From Penicillus capitatus (taxonomy: Eukaryota; Chlorophyta): DNA of 64,000 bases. A program made the translations under genes and the position numbers. A model generated the notes under the pieces. The model made no database searches, was not told the origin of the DNA, and was given only the letters and a program-made list of their open reading frames with translations. Location of the stretch: positions 620,001 to 684,000 of the forward strand of contig OZ287706.1 of NCBI GenBank assembly GCA_965649825.1, written 5' to 3'. Of the stretch, positions 12,555 through 22,755 are shown piece after piece (position 1 is the stretch's first letter; each line of letters opens with the position of its first letter).

Positions 12555-13000
12555 GCACAATGGTCAGTGGACAAAGTCGTCAAAATGTCGTCAACGAAGT
12601 CGTCACCTGTGGGCATACGATGGGGGCGGCAACTTCACGACCGTGGGGATCGACCCGTATGCGGATGGTGCAGTTGGCCAGTTCGAGAAGTACGACCGCG
12701 GGGGTTCGATTCCTGCGCCGGACACAGAGGAGGGTAGTCCCATCAGAGTTGACCCGGATGTGTCTGACGAGCCCGCGCCGAGTTAGAGGGGTTACGGCGG
12801 GGAAAGGACAACGTCGAGCCAGTTCGGGGGCCGACGATGGAGTCACCACCTGGACAAAAACTTTTGTCCTCTTGCCCTTTGATTCTTTTCGCCGCTGAAA
12901 ACAGAGCTGTAAGGATTTCTTTCGTATCCGTCCGAACATTCGCCATCGCGTATCGCGAAAAGCAGGATTTTTTAGACGAACTAGACTCCGTTCTGCGTTT
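12555..13000 (+). repeat. tRNA-derived SINE-like repeat, copy 1
   Basis: This is one of three similar repeats of about 430-490 bp, all on the plus strand. It carries a pol III A-box-like element (TGGTGCAGTTGG, 12666-12677) and a perfect B box (GGTTCGATTCC, 12703-12713), spaced as in a tRNA gene. No complete cloverleaf can be folded. Downstream is a perfect short hairpin (GGACAAAA / TTTTGTCC, 12852-12869), then a pyrimidine-rich tail. GTCGTCA strings precede the A box. This copy is somewhat diverged from the other two at its 5' end. Long open frames on both strands are shadows. Confidence 0.8.
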
Positions 13001-14689
13001 ACAGTCGTTCGTTTAGAACGCACATAAATTCGACTGCAGGTTCCATTCCGTTTTTTCTCTTTAGTTGCGATTTCGTCTAGCAATTTGGTGGAAATCGGCC
13101 GAAGGGCGAATTTCCAAAGAGTCTTTGCTTGACGTCTCATGTTTGAGCAACTCTGAGTGTCTCTGAGAAACGATCCTGAAGCATACATACCCTTGATGAC
13201 TTCAATATCGAACTTTCTGTCGTTACCCATTTAGTTTTAGTATCGACAGCTTCTATCGTGAAGGATCAAACTCGTACGCTTTTGATTCCTCGTGAAGAAA
13301 GCAGATTCCTTTGACATGAGGCATGAACTCTGTTTTGGCTCGTACAAGCGTGCCTTATGCACAGCACTTGCAGAAATCTTTGAAAAAAGCAGTCAACCAT
13401 TGTCCAGTCTGCTATCGCGATTCAATCTATTGAGTGGCTGAATGTTTCAGCCGTGTTGTCCACCACAAACGCACGACGCTTTTTTTTTGTACAAAACGAT
13501 GTACAGCTCGCAGAAACTGCGCCTGTTATCATTTCTCTTTGACAGTCAGTTTACTGCAGCAGCATCCCCCGTCTCGTAGTATTTTTGTGCAACGCGTCAT
13601 ACGTGTTGTCATCGAATCGTGGTTATCACTACAGGAGTACAGGTTGCATCAAACATGGGTCGTGCCGTAGCCACCACCTCAACACTTTCTTCTTTTAGAC
13701 CTCTTTTTGGAGTATGTATGCAAAAGTTTACGTTACATCTTGTTTGGCGTTTTGTAGCGATGTCTGCATACGGGACAACTTTATTGGAGAATAACGGACA
13801 GCCAACTGGTTATCACTACTCTTTCTTGAGCATGAGTCCCCAATGCTCAACGCTCTCGAGACGCACAGCCAAACGCAGGACGAACTGACCGCTTATGTGC
13901 ACCGCCTTCGTCGTCGTCCAAATCCACACCGAAAGAAGCCAACGCTGGTCATACCGCAAAAAGATAACGCATCTATCTGAAAACGCCGTGTTTGCCCCTC
14001 TAACAAGCAAAAAAGTCTACGGATTGAACGATGCTCTTCAAAAAATCCAATACAGACAACATTCGACAGAAGAAATCAGCCGATTAAGAACGGGACAGGA
14101 GGAAATGTTACGATGCATCCTAACAACTGAACAATCGCCTTTCGACATCGTGCACATCCAGAGGCGTTCCGGCAGATGTCCTTCCTTACAGACGACGTTC
14201 ACTTGAAAACAGCAGCGCCGCCAAAGAAGAGCGCAAACATAGAGACACAAACCAAGCAGAGTCTACACCGCAATGCACGTAGGGACGATTTCCCCTGACC
14301 TCTCTCCTAATACTCCGTGCGGATAGTCGGTCTCGCATCTCCTCGGACAGTATCCAGCCGTGGGTGGGCCCATTGTTAATCTCTCGTTACATGACGGTGA
14401 CGTCGTTGCACCACTGTTTATGGGTGGGTACAATAATCGTAAACCCGATACAAGTATTGTGTTTTTTCGCGGATATATATATGCTCAACAGCATTCAGTT
14501 CTACGAACGATTCTTCCGACACTGGAAAAACCAACGGGAATTTATACAATCCGAACCGCTCATGATATATCCAGCCACGGCCAATGACACTTACGCATCA
14601 GCATATGTTTTCCAGCCCCAACCTCATACCCCTATCCATGAGACTTGTTTTTTCAATGCAACAAAAACAATGCAGAAAAACAAATGACA
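13001..14689. other. No supportable gene
   Basis: Several open frames of 60-125 codons occur on both strands, but they overlap, lack family resemblance and are not joined by convincing introns. One plus-strand frame at 13895-14206 is the longest that is not a shadow of another gene; I do not recognise it. Confidence 0.45.
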
Positions 14690-15089
14690 TCACGCGCAGC
14701 CATCCAAGAGGAGGCGCTTGGATATTCTGTCTAGCTGTTTGCGCTTCCTCAATGCAAAGCGCTTCTTGTGAGAGCCCTGCTCCTGTAGGCATCTCATCTG
14801 TTGTATTCTCATGCAGTCGTCGCAGGTCTGGTAAGGCGTGTTCCGAAGACCCGGTTTTCCGCACACGGGGCATTTATATATGCAAGGAAAGCGGTAATGG
14901 CCATTTTCGTCCGGCTTTCCTAACGAACGCAAGGCAACGCACATACAAACAGTGTCTGAGGTAGAGGTACCGAGACATACCCCAATTCGGGTACTGCTTG
15001 TCGACCGCTTTCTTGCAGTTCTTGCATAGAGTGAACATGCCATTGTGTCCCTTTTGGTGACACTTTGGACAACCAAATGCGTTTCCCAT
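14690..15089 (-). CDS. Small zinc-ribbon protein, unknown function
   Basis: Two exons joined by an intron of about 60 nt give roughly 112 residues. Exon 1 contains GCPKCHQKGH followed by LCKNCKK, so two CxxC knuckles. Exon 2 contains YKCPVCGKPG and QTCDDC, a further pair, then a strongly basic tail (KKRFALRKRKQ). Four CxxC pairs suggest two zinc ribbons, and the basic tail could contact nucleic acid. I do not recognise the family. The frame across the splice (PNWG / KPDENGHYRFPC) is clean, and codon use looks like its neighbours, so I take it as real. It is transcribed away from the orphan membrane-protein gene at 15372. Confidence 0.6.
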
Positions 15090-15371
15090 GGGTTTCACGC
15101 GCAACAACGAAAATCGTTAGACAAACGCCAACCGTTGACAGGCAGGACTGGCTTTGAACCGCTTCTGCTGCTTCGTGATGTGACGATGCAACGCGCTGCA
15201 AGACTGTTCCGTCTCTGGCGTCCTGCGCCGCCAGATGAGGCGCGGCAATCGCTGTTAGACGAATCGCCCGGGCAACACAGCGATGACGGCGCACTTATCG
15301 AGGCAACGACACCACCGGTTCGCACCCCGTAACGACGGCCACGGCATATCACGCCCTTGCAATTGCAGGCT

Positions 15372-16468
15372 ATGGGCCGTTGGTCGAATACGTCACGAAC
15401 TGAGTTTCTAAACTACTGCCAGCGATTTGCCTATGTGGTAGGCGCGACACGATCTTCGACTCTCCCTTCTCATATCGCCCTAGGGTTACTGGTGTGGACT
15501 GCTGGTTCTCAACTTCGGCATCTGTCGCTTGTTTGTGTCTTGGGATCATCTCCCGTCCGATGGCGATAGTCATGAAGACGCCTACGATGTTTACAACAGC
15601 ATCAATCACATGCTCTTCTACGGTATCATCTTGGCCTGGTTCACCGCCATCACGGAGATCGAGCGTGCCAAGTGGCTCTTTCATTGGTACGCGCATTTTC
15701 ACACCGCTTCTCTCCTGCACCCGAATGCTTTTGTAGGAGACGTTGGTATTTCTATGTGCTGTTCTTCGTCGTCAGTCCTATCTATTCCCTCATTAGCAAT
15801 GCCGAGTCCCTACAACACAGCTTTGAAGATGTGCGTGATTGGGGCGGCGCGATGTGGTCCGTCATTGCTCTCGGTAGGCCATCTGGCAACATTGACCGTT
15901 CTCAATACCACTCTTCTCTCCAGCATCCGCTGCGGCGCTTGTGATCGTCATCTGGCATCTGTACTATGCCTTCAAAAATTACTCCGTCTATGGCATGGCC
16001 ATGTATCTCCTCCTTCGCATCTTTGTCATCGTGTATGCTGTCACATCACTCGCGTATCTACTGGTCGTAGCCGCCAGTGTTGTCTTTAGGTACTACTGGG
16101 TGTTTTCGGCGTTGATGGAAGATACGCATCACAGTGATATGCATCTGCATCACTACTTTACTGCTTGGCTACTGGCGATGTTCGCTGAGTTCAATCACCC
16201 CATCTCCGTCATTCTGTTGGGCACGTTGTCCTCTGTCTTTGTCCAAGGCATCGGCGCATACGGCTTCGATCCCCTATTCAATGATGTGACGTGTCGCGTC
16301 CTGAAGGCAGATCAATTCGGTCGCTGCGACTTCTATTCAAGTGGCGACTTCAAAATGGAGATGTGTCCGGGCAAGTACGATGATGTGACGTTTAAATGTT
16401 ACCGACGACCGAGGTCAACCTTCACCGTCAACGAAGCAGACACTCCTGATTTTCTGACAGGCATTTAA
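15372..16468 (+). CDS. Orphan multispan membrane protein
   Basis: Exons 15372-15437, 15484-15686, 15737-15873 and 15924-16468 join in frame to give 316 residues. The introns are 46-50 nt. Hydrophobic segments appear at about residues 20-40, 60-80, 95-115 and 140-180, with further ones near residues 225-260, so it is an integral membrane protein. The C-terminal 70 residues are hydrophilic with several cysteines (CRVLKAD, GRCDFY, MEMCPGKY, FKCYRR). I do not recognise the family. A frame with a good ATG at 15187 lies just upstream but joins only in the wrong phase with the best donor, so I start at 15372. An additional 5' exon cannot be excluded. Confidence 0.65.
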
Positions 16469-16746
16469 TGGACCCATTTTAGTCTGAAGTCGGCATTGGT
16501 TTCTTTCTCTACCCTTTTACATGACGTGACGTGATAGTAAGTGTCTTTTCAAATCTAACTCAAGCTTTGCATTTCTCTTAACCAATCCATCGACTATGTC
16601 TCGATGACGCATCCGCATTTATGTCGTCCCATGAGCCTGGCAGGGTGTGTAACTGCCATCGTGCATAAGATGAATGACAGATCCCTGACCTTGATGATGG
16701 TTGTCATGGAATCTTGAAATTTTCGAACCTCCTTTGACGTTACCTA

Positions 16747-17097
16747 TCACAAAATCAAGACAGCGATATCTTCCATCCGTTCGATGCACGAACGCACCGT
16801 CGTACTGATGTGACGTTTCCCATCCTTGGCTCGAACCAGCAGACAGTACGTACCTTCCTACACCAGACGCCGACGCGTCGTCGCTGCAGAGGACAGAAGC
16901 GCCGGTCACTTCTGTCGTCGCATCGCGGCGTCGTTTGGATTTGAGATTGGCTACAGTGCACGCGCATTGCGTCGAGAAGACAACGAACGTAACGTACAGC
17001 GTTTCATCGTCAAGCGCACGGTCCCACCTTTGCCCTTGTTTCTCTCGTACATTCTCGAGAGTTCCAACAAAAAGGGATCCGCTTCCAAAAGCACCAT
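16747..17097 (-). CDS. SRP14: Signal recognition particle 14 kDa subunit
   Basis: SRP14 pairs with SRP9 on the Alu domain of SRP RNA and slows elongation during ER targeting. The first exon starts MVLLEADPFLLELSRMYE and continues with GTVRLTMKR, closely following the animal and plant start (MVLLESEQFLTELTRLF). Two introns of about 50 nt follow. The last exon reads TYCLLVRAKDGKRHISTTV, matching the conserved LLRATDGKKKISTVV block, and ends in a stop soon after. About 83 residues, so it lacks the long basic C-terminal tail of some homologues. The stop of the DUF3593 gene at 17128 lies only about 30 bp upstream of this start, on the same strand. Confidence 0.85.
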
Positions 17098-17127
17098 CTC
17101 GACGGACTCAATGCACGGATGGGACGT

Positions 17128-17806
17128 CTAGGATGAAGACGTCTTCTCATCACTGACAGACCTCTGACGCTTCTCCTTAGCCTCACGAATGCCGCGACGC
17201 AGACCCAGTACTGCAGCACAGATCATGCAGGTGTTTTCGGTGCAGGCCCATAGGTCTGTTTACCGATGAAGAGATTGGTAATGGTCAGAAAGAGTTCTGC
17301 GCCGCCATGGAGCCAATCGACATTTGATAAACTCGTACCGTATTGCGTTTTAGCTACGAACAGAGAAGAGTGTGACGCATTTGTGTGAGTGAGGGTACCG
17401 TAGATGCCGGCAGGGATCGAAACGCCGACGAAGACGAGGAGGAAATAGAAACCAAAGAGTGTCATCGGCGGTGTCTTGTTCGAACGTGTCAGATAGAAAA
17501 GGAAAAAGATATAGGGCACCAAACTCGCCGCAAAGATCGGTGGAGCTAAGCTCTGTCAAACATGAGCGAGCACAACGCCTCGATGGCGCTCCAGTATAGA
17601 GACCTCACCGCCTGGTCCACATTTGGTGCCCACGCTTGGTCAAAAGGAAAGACGCTGAGAGGCGTCGAACGCCACGGCAGGTGGACGTCTCGTGCCCGGC
17701 GCCGATAGTGTGGCAGACGTGGGTCGGTGTGAAGCATCGGACGCCGTAGCGGTCCTCGATGCAGCGTAGCCCCCAGCGGACATCGTGATCCCACGCGAAG
17801 CGACAT
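17128..17806 (-). CDS. DUF3593 family membrane protein (cyanobacterial/plastid type)
   Basis: Four exons encode an N-terminal Arg-rich leader that could be a transit peptide, then at least three hydrophobic segments. The core blocks TLFGFYFLLVFVGVSIPAG, YGTSLSNVDWLHGGAE and LTITNLFIVLGLRRG match the DUF3593 family of cyanobacteria and plants as I remember it; the last two only become contiguous after removal of introns of about 45-50 nt, which supports the gene model. The function of the family is not established to my knowledge; its distribution suggests the plastid. The start is placed at the MSLRVG methionine; an upstream in-frame methionine at 17875 would overlap the divergent OSCP start at 17851. 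The two genes must share a promoter region of less than 50 bp. Confidence 0.75.
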
Positions 17807-17850
17807 CTGACCGGCGATCGTGGTCATCGTCGCATTCAGAACGGTGAAGG

Positions 17851-18841
17851 ATGTTGCGTCGCACGGCGGCATCACTCGGCGTGCTCAGTCGTCGCGCAAT
17901 CGCGGTGAGCGTCGATCAATTGACAGGGCCTCTTCTGAACGTGCCGTTATCCAAAGGCGCGGAGCTTCGCCTCGACGGCCGAGGAGGAAATCAAAAACAG
18001 CGAAGCCATGTTCGCACCGACCGAATTCAAAGTCTCGGGCGTTATCCTGGAGGAGAACGCCGAGTAAGATGCGCTGCGTTTAGGCGCCGACGCAAGTATA
18101 TGGAACGGCTGGGCGTTATGCTTCGGCCTGTTGGTCTGCGGCTGCCAAAGCGCAGAAACTCGAGAAAGTTGAGAAGGAACTGGAAGACGTGTGTTCTCCT
18201 TTCTCGATCGCATTGCCGTGATTCTTTTGCGGATGTTGCGGAGGCTAGATCAAGAAGGTATGTGAAGAGAAGCCGGAGTTTCTCCAGTCCTTGGCCGATC
18301 CGACGGAACTGCGCCACAAGAAAATCCAAAACGTCCATGACATCTTCAGCAATGTCGGCGTCGACAAGATTTTGACAAATCTCTTTGGTGCGTCTCGGGA
18401 TGCGGATCGCGCGACGGTTGAGAAAAGGAGTGGCGTGTAGTGACGATGGCAGAGAACGGCAGAATGGGACTCGTTCCTAAAGTCATTGGCAGTTACAAGA
18501 AGCTCATGAGCGCCCACAGAAAAGAAACCGTCGTTTCTGTCACCATTGCCGAAGTGAGACATGTCAATGTCACTCTTCTCACTCTTTTCACAGGAGATAA
18601 CCGAAGAAGAACAAGAACAGCTGCTCGCTTCGCTAAGTACTGCATCCCGCCGCCTTTCAAAAGCGAAGGCCTGTGTCCAGAGAAGAAGATTGGAACGGAC
18701 CGTAGCATTGCGATGGAGATGGAAGTGGACCCTGAGTTGATCGGAGGGTTGATTGTGGAATGGGATGATGCTTACAGAATGGATTTATCTGTTGCCAGCA
18801 GCATCAAGAGACTGGAAGCTGAGCTCCTGGATGCTTTCTGA
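17851..18841 (+). CDS. Mitochondrial ATP synthase OSCP (delta) subunit
   Basis: OSCP joins the F1 head to the peripheral stalk of mitochondrial ATP synthase. Exon 1 gives a presequence rich in Arg and Ser (MLRRTAASLGVLSRRAIA). Removal of introns of about 40-60 nt yields APTQVYGTAGRYASAC, the conserved VYGxxGRYAxAL block, then KLEKVEKELED, MAENGRMGLVPKVI, KLMSAHRKET and finally VDPELIGGLIVE with DLSVASSIKRLE, the classical C-terminal signature. I count six introns. The chain is near the usual family length of about 210 residues. Its 3' end overlaps the convergent methyltransferase reading frame by about 38 bp. Confidence 0.87.
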
Positions 18842-20068
18842 TGAGATACCTCATGTCGTATAGCAAGTGCATAACGACGTGACCTTGAGGCACTGGCAGA
18901 CAGAAAAACTCGATTTCTAAATCCCGAAGTGCATGGGAAATGTCTTCCATATGGAGATGCGATGCACGGATCGCATCGACGAACGCTCGCATCGTTTCGG
19001 GGTTCCGCACAAGAGTGAGCAGAAAACAGCAGGGAATAGGGATCGGCCATGCTCTGCCGCCAAAGGTGTGCGTGATCGAGCGGCACTGTTTGGTGATCAG
19101 AGCGCGCTCCATGAAGGCAATCAGTGAAGGAATGCAGCCTACAAGACGCATGACGTTTCAAGGGTCGATCGACCCTTAGCGTCTGACTTGTGTCATAGAG
19201 CAGATCTGCACCGATGAGGATTTCTGCCATCCACGGACACTCTTGTCTCCACTCCAATTGAGTGACGTAGACGCCTTGAGGCAGCGGGTGTGAACAGGGG
19301 GCGTCGAACTTGACGCCGTTCATCATGAGATTGTGTTTGCAGTTCTGCACCGTCTCTTCGTTTCCATCCGTGAGAATGAGGGCGCTCGGTGCAGCTCTGT
19401 GCAAACATACCGCCGTCGCGCCGGCGCCGCAGCCCAATTCCAGTATCACGCGATCTGCAAGTAGGTCTCCTCCATCGCGACACGTGATGTCGAGTCCTCA
19501 CTCTACCGGCGAAGAAAGACGAATAATTGAGAGCGAATAGGCCCATAAGATGTCCCGCTTCCCAGTCTCGACATCCCGTTCCCCCTTGAAGAATGTTTGC
19601 ACTTATGCGAAGCGTCACGTGGCCCAACTCCTGCCCATCTCTCGTTCCATATGTCAATGTCTTGTGACACCATCTCTCCTCCTACACGTTCGCCCCAAAA
19701 ATGCCGTGCAGATCACAAACGCGAGAGTGAGGTGACAGGAGAGGCAGGTTGCAGCAGAAGTTCGGCATAGTAGACGACAAGATCCTCGTGAAGAGCCTCG
19801 CGGTCCCTCTCGGCCGTGTCAATCGCTCGACGCAGAACCCTCTTGGCGTAGCCACTGTCTACGACCTGCGTCGCGGACGCATCGCGCACACACGATAGCA
19901 GCATCTCCTGCGCTTTCTCCCCGAGGCAGCCAAACGTCTCTTTCAACGCAGCGATCATCTGAGGCCACACTCTTGTGGCGAAACCTTCTTCGCGAAAGCG
20001 AAGACAACGTCACTCGGTGGCGCACGCATTCGATAGAGATAGCGCGTTTTCTGCTCGTGGGTCAGCAT
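18804..20068 (-). CDS. FAM86/EEF2KMT-like protein-lysine methyltransferase
   Basis: A seven-beta-strand SAM-dependent methyltransferase. Motif I is ILELGCGAGATAVCL, followed by LILTDGNEE, the EWRQECPWMAEILIGADLLYD block and LLTLVRNPETMRAF, which resembles the family's C-terminal xFTVRNPET segment. Upstream exons give a helical N-terminal region (YAKRVLRRAIDTAE, EDLVVYYAELL) and an exon with GHLMGLFALN, as expected of FAM86 proteins, which methylate elongation factor 2 in animals and yeast. Several short introns separate these blocks. The start at 20068 (MLTHEQ) is inferred; the 3' end, if the last frame is followed to its stop, overlaps OSCP on the other strand. The eEF2 substrate is family knowledge, not shown here. 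Confidence 0.72.
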
Positions 20069-20109
20069 CGGCGATGCGGTTCCGTTGCCGATGATACATT
20101 GACGGTGCA

Positions 20110-22062
20110 TCAAATGGCCACGGCCGAGAGTCCACTGCGTCCATATAGAAGAGGCGCACAGGGCATCCATGCATTCGCTTCCGGAACATAGCACTCAACG
20201 CCATCACTGGTCACATCATTTCCAGAATTGCCGCCCAGTACATAGACTCGATCGTTGAGCGCCGCCGCTCCAAAACTCGAACGCGCGATGCTCATGTCCT
20301 GCACGTCATGCCACTTGCCTTCACGAGGATCCAATGCTTCGACGCTGCACAAACGCACGCGCTGTTCGTTGAGACCGCCGATGGCGTAGAGTCTTCCCGC
20401 CGCCGAGCAGAGGGAAAAATACTTCCGAGGGGTCGTCAATCGAGAGGCGGCAAGAAGCGTCCAGTGATCTGAGCCGTAACTCAAGACTTCAATACTGTGA
20501 TGGATATGCCACTCGGATTGGCCTCCCACGGCGTAGAGATCTCCGTGCACAGAGGCGAGTCCAAAAGAGCCGCGGGCTTCACACATATCGGAGCCGTCGG
20601 TCCACTCGATAGCCTCCTCGCTCTCACGCAGAATCTCTGTTCTCGTCGTCGAGCCCAGCAATCCTGTCCGGCCACCGCAGACGTACAAAGCAGATCCGAC
20701 GACAGCCACTCCGGCATGGATTCTGGGAGTGTTGAGCGGCGAGCAGCTTTTCCAGTAACGGTGACGTTTGTCATACCGACAGACGTTGGTGCAGTACATA
20801 GATCCTCCGATGACGAAGACACTACGAGACAGCGCCGCCGCTCCAGCGAGAGAGAATGCCGTTGGCATCGAAGGGGCACTGGTCCATACATTGTCCAGTG
20901 GATAATAGAGCTCCGCCGTCTTGAATGTCCGCCATGACGCATCGTGTCCACCTAGACCACACTCACTATTACACAGACACCGGTACATCGGTCTTTCTCG
21001 CCGGCGATCAAAATGTGCGTCGGTGCACGGGAACGGAGGAGATCTACGTCGGGTGGCATCTCTTGCCGTTCCTGCTGATGGAGAAGAGCGGATGAGTTCA
21101 GTCCTGCCGCTTCCACTTCTCTTGTCAAGACCGAAAGCGGTAAGCGAATGCACGAAAGGACCTCTCCAGCTTCAGCGCAGCTTGACGTCGGATGGGCGCG
21201 GATCCATTCCAAAGCGAACATCAAGATCTGACGCTCCTGTGCGAGAACCCGCCACTCCCCTCAAGAAAGATGCGGCCGGCGGCTGGGCTTACGGATTCGA
21301 TGGCGATGTCTTGATTTTGGATGATCTGCAGAACGGTCTCTTTGGATAACGGCCCGATGTGTGACCCCAGATTCGGCAAGAGTAGCACATCGCTGAAGCG
21401 CTGACAGATGTAGTGCACCTCGAGATCGATCGTCAGTCATCGGCTTTGTGACGTCATAAGTGTTACCACGTGTTCTTTGAGGTCGAGACAACCGTAGCGC
21501 TCGGCCAGCTCCAGCACCGACAGTCCATTCTCCACACTCAAAATCCACCGTAGATACTACATCCAACATTCCAAACCTCATCTTCAAGCACTCACACCTG
21601 TCACATCAAGGACAGTACTTCGCAGCAGACGTCACGGATGGTCGGAATTTCTAACACGTTAGCTGTTTCCAATATCGTCTCAAGGCTCTCCGATGATACC
21701 TAGGCGTGCGTGTGGTGAAAGAGTGATTTATAAGAGCGAATGGAGGTTGTCTTTACCTCGAGTGTGTTGGTATAGATAGCGTTCATCACGGAATGCAGCC
21801 CGTCGCCTGTCACACCCTGTAGCTTCACCACATTCTCGCCAGAAGGCAGCCGCATTCGATTCTCCGTCATCTCGCAGCCCGTTCCCGTAAACAGCGCCCG
21901 AAAGAAGGGAGAGATGGACGCCAGGACGAGTTTGTGACTCTTGATCGCGACGCCATCCGACGTGTGTAGGACGACGTCACACAACTGCTCTTGTTTCCAG
22001 AGCGACGCCAATGCCGAACCTTCTGTCAAGAGATTCTGCAGCGAGAATTTCAGCGTCTGCAT
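20110..22062 (-). CDS. BTB-BACK-kelch protein (KLHL type)
   Basis: KLHL proteins are substrate adaptors of cullin-3 ubiquitin ligases. The first exon holds a BTB domain (LCDVVLHTSDGVAIKSHKLVLAS, FFRALFTG). Middle exons give BACK-like stretches (ETILETANVLEIPTIRDVCC, CLSVLELAERYGCLDL, VHYICQRFSDVLLLPNL, FALEWIRAH). The last large exon, 21153-20110, has about six kelch blades with the GG...Y/W pattern (VFVIGGSMYCTNV, LYVCGGRTG, LYAVGGQSEW, LYAIGGLNEQ, VYVLGGNSGND). One intron near 21600 shows the GATGTGACAG 3' signature. The stop at 20110 lies about 40 bp from the start of the methyltransferase gene on the same strand. Confidence 0.82.
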
Positions 22063-22248
22063 ACAACTGGTGTCACGTCCGAGTGAGTGGCGGTGTCGAA
22101 ACGAACCCCTTCGGCAGATGGCGTCGTGTCGGACGCTTCTGCTGGGAGCGTACGGCGTTGAACGAATCGCCCACGCATTAACGCGTTCCTTCGAAAAATT
22201 GACGTCGTTCGGTCGCTCTGCAAAAGAAATAAGGAGACGCGGATATCA

Positions 22249-22755
22249 ATGGCGGCAGGCACAGTGGAACTCACGCCTTTCATTGATAGTACTTAAGCAC
22301 TTCGACGTCGACATCCGGTTCGGCACCGCCGTGTAGGTGTCGTTTGCGTCCTGACGAATGACGGAAGAATTATTGTTGTGAGCGGCAATCTCGACCTACA
22401 GCGGACGGAGGAGCGTCGTGTGCTGTGGTAGGGCTATCTGCGTGGATTCGATCAGATGACGAATCTGGTCTTGACAGAATGCCACGAACGGGTCTTCTCA
22501 ACAGAAGTGAGTAACGGGCGCTCACCACTAAGACGTTTGAGAGATGCTGTGCCGCAGAGCGGCGTGGAGCAGGTTGCACTGGGAACATATCTCGTCCGAG
22601 GAGACAACGTGTAAGGAATGCACACAGAATGTCTTCATGGCACGATGAGATGGTTGTCCAGGGCCATCGTTGGCGAAATCGACGAGGAGCTCGACAATCG
22701 GTTTGATTTCACGCAGATGCGTGCCCCTCCTTTAAGGGCAGTGTTCAACGCTTAA
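22249..22755 (+). CDS. LSM8: U6 snRNA-associated Sm-like protein LSm8
   Basis: LSm8 defines the nuclear LSm2-8 ring that binds the U6 snRNA 3' end. Five exons, with introns of about 46-55 nt, join in frame to roughly 97 residues. They give VVCVLTNDGRIIVG (Sm1), RGFDQMTNLVLTECHERVF, GVEQVALGTYLVRGDNVAIVG (Sm2) and a tail GEIDEELDNRF. This matches human LSm8 nearly block by block, including the RGDNVAxIGEIDEE stretch specific to LSm8. The last intron (about 22614-22671) contains the left border of the inverted duplication shared with 2890-4985. The NAMPT copy 2 start lies about 200 bp downstream on the same strand. Confidence 0.9.

Noticed and set aside
12580-13230. Long minus-strand open frame (216 codons) through the first SINE-like repeat
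   Set aside because: The frame is shared in part by all three copies, but it coincides with the pol III boxes and hairpin, has no family resemblance, and is broken differently in each copy. It follows from base composition.
18066-18085. 20-nt segment GTAAGATGCGCTGCGTTTAG as an intron in OSCP
   Set aside because: It gives the wrong phase. Starting the intron at GTCTCGGG (53 nt) restores FAPTEFK/APTQVYG.
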